This document shows positions 55,412 to 64,000 of a stretch of 64,000 nt of DNA, one piece after another (the first letter of the stretch is position 1; every line of letters begins with the position of its first letter). The stretch lies in assembly GCA_032768795.1 (NCBI GenBank), contig CP136492.1, forward strand, positions 1,860,001-1,924,000. The letters run 5' to 3'. The stretch is from Tremella fuciformis. Lineage: Eukaryota; Basidiomycota; Tremellomycetes; Tremellales; Tremellaceae. The notes under the pieces were generated by a model. It searched no databases. It was given only the letters and a program-made list of their open reading frames with translations, and was not told the DNA's origin. The translations under genes and the position numbers were made by a program.

Positions 55412-58400
55412 CTAGTGATTCTGCAAAACGCGGCCATATCCCCCGGCTGTCTGTGTCTTATCACGGGAGAACCCGAATCCTCTGCCGAACCCGGTCTTCT
55501 TCCCACGCTTGCTGCCACCTTCTCCGAATTGTTGCGCCCACTAGCCCGATCAGCGTTGATGCCATTTTTATGAGACCAACGCACTTTGCGTAACTCGGGC
55601 AGCGTCCCAAGCTCATTCGATGATGGGGTGACTTCCTCGAGTGCCCTTTCGAAATGACTCGACGTAAGCACACGGGCATCGTATCCCGCTGGACGAGAGT
55701 CATGAATCGGCAGAGCCAAACCTTCTGCTCCTACCATGTCGTGTTGTGGCGAGGTTCGATGCGCGCGACTCTTCTCCGGACTCCGGACCACGACACAAGC
55801 GGCATTGGAAGCTTCATACTGCTCAGCAGAAGGCCGTTGGGCTTCGAAGACTGTGCCCGCAAGCGACATGCTGGGAGCATGACACGGGGCTGCAGTTTCG
55901 GAAGCGGCTATCGATGTACATGATGGTTGATGAATTGTCGCCGGATTGCTCGTTGTGCAAGACTCTCGAGATCCACTGTTGGAGTGAGATGCTGAAGACT
56001 CGAGCAACACGGTGGCTGGCGTCGATGTAGCCAGCCAAGGAATCGGCACATTCTCCTTCAAAGCCGCGAGAGCCGCGCTTACGCACACATCTGCCATGAG
56101 CAAGCTTGAAGGCGAACATAACAACGGTCGCACGCTTTAGGTCTGATCCTGAATATCCATCTGTGCCCCGCGCGAGTTCACGGAGACTGACATCAGAATG
56201 CAGTGCCTCCTCTGCCAAGAGAATACCAAGGATAGCTATTTTATCAGATGATGCTCTCGCAGCTTCGCACCTCTCACCCTCTCGGTCACGCTCATCAGGC
56301 AGATCTACCAAGAGCCTTCTTGGCAGTCGACGAAGCATTGCGTCGTCTATATCGAAGGGACGATTCGTGGCTCCTACAACGACGACCCGATGGTCGTTGT
56401 TGGATATCGCCGAGCTGAGTCCGTCCATCTCCTGCATGAATTCGGTCAGAATCTGGTTGTGTGCCTTCGAGCTAGCAGAGGGATCTCTTGCTGACCGCCC
56501 ACCAAAGATGGCATCCACTTCGTCCAGGAAGACGATGCAAGGCGAATGACGGCGCGCCAGGGAGAATATTGCTTTGACGCTAGAGAGTCAGAATGTGAAT
56601 AATCGGTAAATAGACTCACATCTTCTCCGACTCTCCAACATACATGTTGTTGACGTCGCTTGGCTAATGATGAGCCGGCAGCGTTCATGCGCTGAGGACC
56701 AACTGACTTGAATTGCGAGCATCTGAGCTCCGCTCTCGCCTGCTACCGCTCTGGCGAGAAGAGTCTTCCCCGTTCCAGGGGGCCCGAACAGAAGAAGTCC
56801 CCCCATAAACTGTGACCGCAACAAGCCGTGACGGAAGGCCGCAGGGTAGAGCAAAGGAAGTGAGACGATTGTCCTGATGGCGTCAATTGTCTTTGATGGC
56901 AAATGGACTTGATCAAAGCGGGTATCGTTGAGCTTTTCTGTGTCTACGATGCATCCCAGGAGCCGGCGTTCGTAACTGTTGAGGTTCTTCGATTTTTTCA
57001 CCTCTTCGGCCGAATTGCAGGATGCCGATGAATTATCTGCGGAAGAAGGGCGTGCATTACCGCGACTTGACATGGCTTGCAGATGTTTTGACAGATCGCG
57101 ATCGAGAGCTTTGGTCACAGTTTGCAGGGCAGCTGCACCTGATAGTACACCATCCCAGCAGACTGGAGCAGGTTGCGCTCGTGAATGATCGGTAGTAGAT
57201 GCTAGCGCTTGTCCCAGAGCTGATCGAGCCACTCTTTTGGCGTCTGACCAGCATATAGGCTCATGACCCCATGGATCGGCAGCCCTCCCCCGATTGTACC
57301 TTTGTCCATCAATGGGCTCTTGTAGGGAGCGGTCGAGATCTGTTAAGCGACCTCCAGCTTCTCGCAGGGCTTGCGAAATGAGCGTTGCACTGACTATTCG
57401 CCGATATTGCCTCCTGAATGATGCCTCCATCCGTAGATCACGGTGTGATGGAATGATGTGGACGATAGAGCCAAGAGATTGGGCCGAGCTTGTGGCGCCA
57501 TCAGGCCGGTGGGCCCCCGAGGGCGATTCCGTTCTCAGAATCGGGGTTGTTGGGAGCCAATGGGAGGAATGGCTGCACGCCTCGCTGAGTTGCGAGTTGA
57601 GAGGGAGATGGAACGGGAGCATGTCGGTCATATCAGAGCTGCATGCTTCAGTGTGTGTACGCAGGTGACGATGAACGCTTTACCTCTGCGGATTTCGAAT
57701 TGCATCGATTCGCTGGATATTTCGTTGAAGACGGCCCCGCGCGTCTCTCTCGAGGCTGGCTGACCATAAGCCCAGCTGTTTCTGTCTTCCGGTAGACCGC
57801 CTCGGATCGCCGTGAGCTTGGTAGAGGACAGAGCTCAGTCTCTCGGCAACAGTCGCCATCGCGAACTTCGCGCTGTCCAACTGTGAGTACGCAGTTCTGT
57901 CGCCACTTTCTTGGTCAAGGAAAGGACGTGTGTGCGATGCGAGCAGGGACGGAGTCACCGACATGACAATCGAAATGGGGGAAGCGACCTTCGCTCTCTC
58001 GGTCATCTGCTCCGATGAGGAATCCTTGCTCGACTTTGTCCTGCACCGCCGGACAGCCTCAGTCAGAGAGGGCCACCAGGCATCTGTGGTCTCGGACATG
58101 GATGTTGAACCCTCTAAGAGAATGACCGTCGGACGGGAGGCGGCCGACATATCTGCGGTGTCTTTCTCGCGGCGATTGATGATAGCCTCAAAGAAAGCCA
58201 CCCACTCCTCGGTCGAAGCGGGGTGCCGTTGAGCGATGAACGAGTTATCGCGAATAGCATTCAGGGCACTGGGAACCATCAGAGGAAGTCTGATGACCCC
58301 GACCCCCTCGAGAGCATCGCCACCGATCCCAGCGGGTTCTTCTTCCTCGGCAAAGCTGTCCTGTGCTTCGGTCTGCCCGGCGAAGTCAGAGGGCTCGCTG

Positions 58401-59193
58401 CTCTCCTTGAGCAGCGGATTGGAAGATCGTGGGATCGCCGGCGCAGCGATACCTGGCAAAATCAGCAATGGTAAACCATATTGATGCACTATGCACCAAG
58501 GGCTTTAAGAGGGGCGTCTGGTCCTTCAAAACCCAATGCGAGCGGCAAATCGATTCTGATGACATTTGCATTTACCTCGCCGGCTACGCGGAAGACCGCC
58601 TCACGGACATAGCCTTCACCGCCTTCCAATGGGCAGAGCGCAACGATGGGGCGATCAGCGTGCGAGAATGATCCCGGTAAGGTCTCGTTCCAACTGACAG
58701 ACTCGACCGGCTCGGGATTCCCATTCGCATGTCGCAACGGGCTCTTTGAGAAAGCATCTCCTGACGTAGCAACATTGAGGCGTTGTTGGTTTGGGGGTCC
58801 TTGATTGTGATCAAGCAAAGACACTAATATTGAGTGCAGTAGGGAGACATGCGAGCTCTGCGAGACAGACAAGCCTCTGCCAGGTGGATGATAACTAAGA
58901 GCCGCTTCTCCTGCTGTCTTCGGGCGTGGCGAGAAATTGGAGGCTGAAAGAGGTCTTGCCGGCCGGGCTTGGTCTGTAGATGACGGAACGAGACGGGGAT
59001 TCGACAGATTTGGAGGACGGCGACGGGGCTGGCATAGGGGCGGACCTGTTTTGAATGACCGATAGATAGCAAGGCGGGCACTCGCTCCTCGTATTGCAAT
59101 CGGAAACAATGAGCGGATCGCAGCTGGATTGAACGGTATATGGCTGTGCCGAGTGTCAAGTTGGCGCAAGGCGAACGGATGCGAGCGCCTCAT
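55412..59193 (-). CDS. Mitochondrial AAA ATPase with long N-terminal region (Msp1/spastin-like clade)
   Basis: Multi-exon gene of over 1000 residues. ATG at 59193 starts an Arg-rich, acid-poor leader (MRRSHPFALRQLDTRHSHIP, then FPIAIRGASARLAIYRSF) that looks like a mitochondrial presequence. A large region without known motifs follows (LRLPLMVPSALNAI-type sequence, TVILLEGSTSM, SPISIVMSVTPSLL, 57680-58800). A single C-terminal AAA module has Walker A LLLFGPPGTGKTLLARAVAG, Walker B FLDEVDAIFGGRSARD, sensor GATNRPFDIDDAMLRRLPRR with arginine fingers, and a lid ending GTDGYSGSDLKR. The C-terminal helices ERALEEVTPSSNELGTLPEL and KKTGFGRGFGF are typical of the meiotic/Msp1 clade. The substrate and exact family name are not certain. 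Divergent from PRP22, with 261 bp between starts. Confidence 0.83.
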
Positions 59194-59454
59194 AGCACTA
59201 GCACGTTGGCGAAAGGCGAGCAGACATAGTTGTATCGCGCAAACTGTCGATTTCAAGGACCAAGACTACAGCAGGTAGAGATCAACGACGAGCGAGGAAA
59301 CGCGGAGATCACGGAATGTCCGCTAGTCCGCCGCCACCCAACAAGAGCTCATCCAACACACCTTCTCTTCATACCTGCTCCCCACTTTGACTCGCTGCGA
59401 CAGAAGAAGAGGTATCACGGGAAGACGTAGCGGAAAGACGCAAGAGTCTGCGGT

Positions 59455-63790
<4,336 letters not shown>

Positions 63791-64000
63791 AGCCTTGCCT
63801 ATACAGTGCACTTTCCTAGCACCTCGATGTTGTATCGTCCATTGCACTTTTCCCCCAGAGTTGTTCTTCGCCCGCCCAGCCGCAGGCTGTCTCTGAACCT
63901 CGAGACGGAGGTCTTGGCAGTTCAGTCGAGTTGTGAAAGAAGCTGATGACGGGAAAGAATCGAAAGGGGAAGGAAGGTGGACGAGATGTTATATCAGCGA
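63791..64000. other. 3' region of PRP22
   Basis: Likely 3' untranslated region and the start of an intergenic region cut by the window edge. No further gene is visible. Confidence 0.5.

Overview
The window comes from a eukaryotic nuclear genome, most likely a basidiomycete yeast of the Tremellomycetes. Genes are dense and cut by many short introns of about 40-60 nt. These have GTGAGT/GTACGT-like donors, CTAAC/CTGAC branch sites, and occasionally GC-AG ends. The gene set (Spg1-type GTPase, Sld2, Eaf1, Igo1, Ste14, Ssf1, Jjj1, Prp22) is fungal. No prokaryotic features or CRISPR arrays were seen.

Left part (1-12.4 kb): a histidyl-tRNA synthetase running off the left edge, a full-size ABCC-type transporter and a small secreted double-psi beta-barrel protein, all on the minus strand. 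They are followed by the endosulfine gene IGO1 on the plus strand.

Central accessory block (12.9-30.5 kb): two decayed 3' ends of a non-LTR retrotransposon lie head to tail in front of a long copy of the same family. That copy has an intact 2486-codon ORF (ORF1-like region, endonuclease, reverse transcriptase, RNase H, CCHC finger) and stops exactly at the 5' end of an intron-containing tRNA-Gln gene. A complete Ty1/copia element with 318-bp LTRs in which I see no difference and an AGTTT target duplication is nested in the opposite orientation. When it is removed, the reading frame to its left joins the retrotransposon frame without a stop. The block looks like a tRNA-gene-targeted LINE array. 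A gene of unknown function (15775-16823) sits in the same block and may belong to the element.

Right part (30.7-63.8 kb): housekeeping genes in tight divergent and convergent pairs. In order: an F-box/WD-repeat protein, SLD2, EAF1 (minus), STE14, SSF1 (minus), a Bre4/ArAE-type membrane protein (minus), a JJJ1 DnaJ gene whose frame appears to continue into an SRR1-like domain (minus), SPG1, an Mmc1-like mitochondrial protein, a mitochondrial AAA ATPase (minus) and the splicing helicase PRP22. A 320-bp terminal-inverted-repeat element with a 10-bp target duplication and a core of telomere-like TTAGGGG units lies between the Bre4-like gene and the JJJ1-SRR1 gene.

Exon borders were worked out by eye. 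Where I give only a span, some internal borders remain unresolved.
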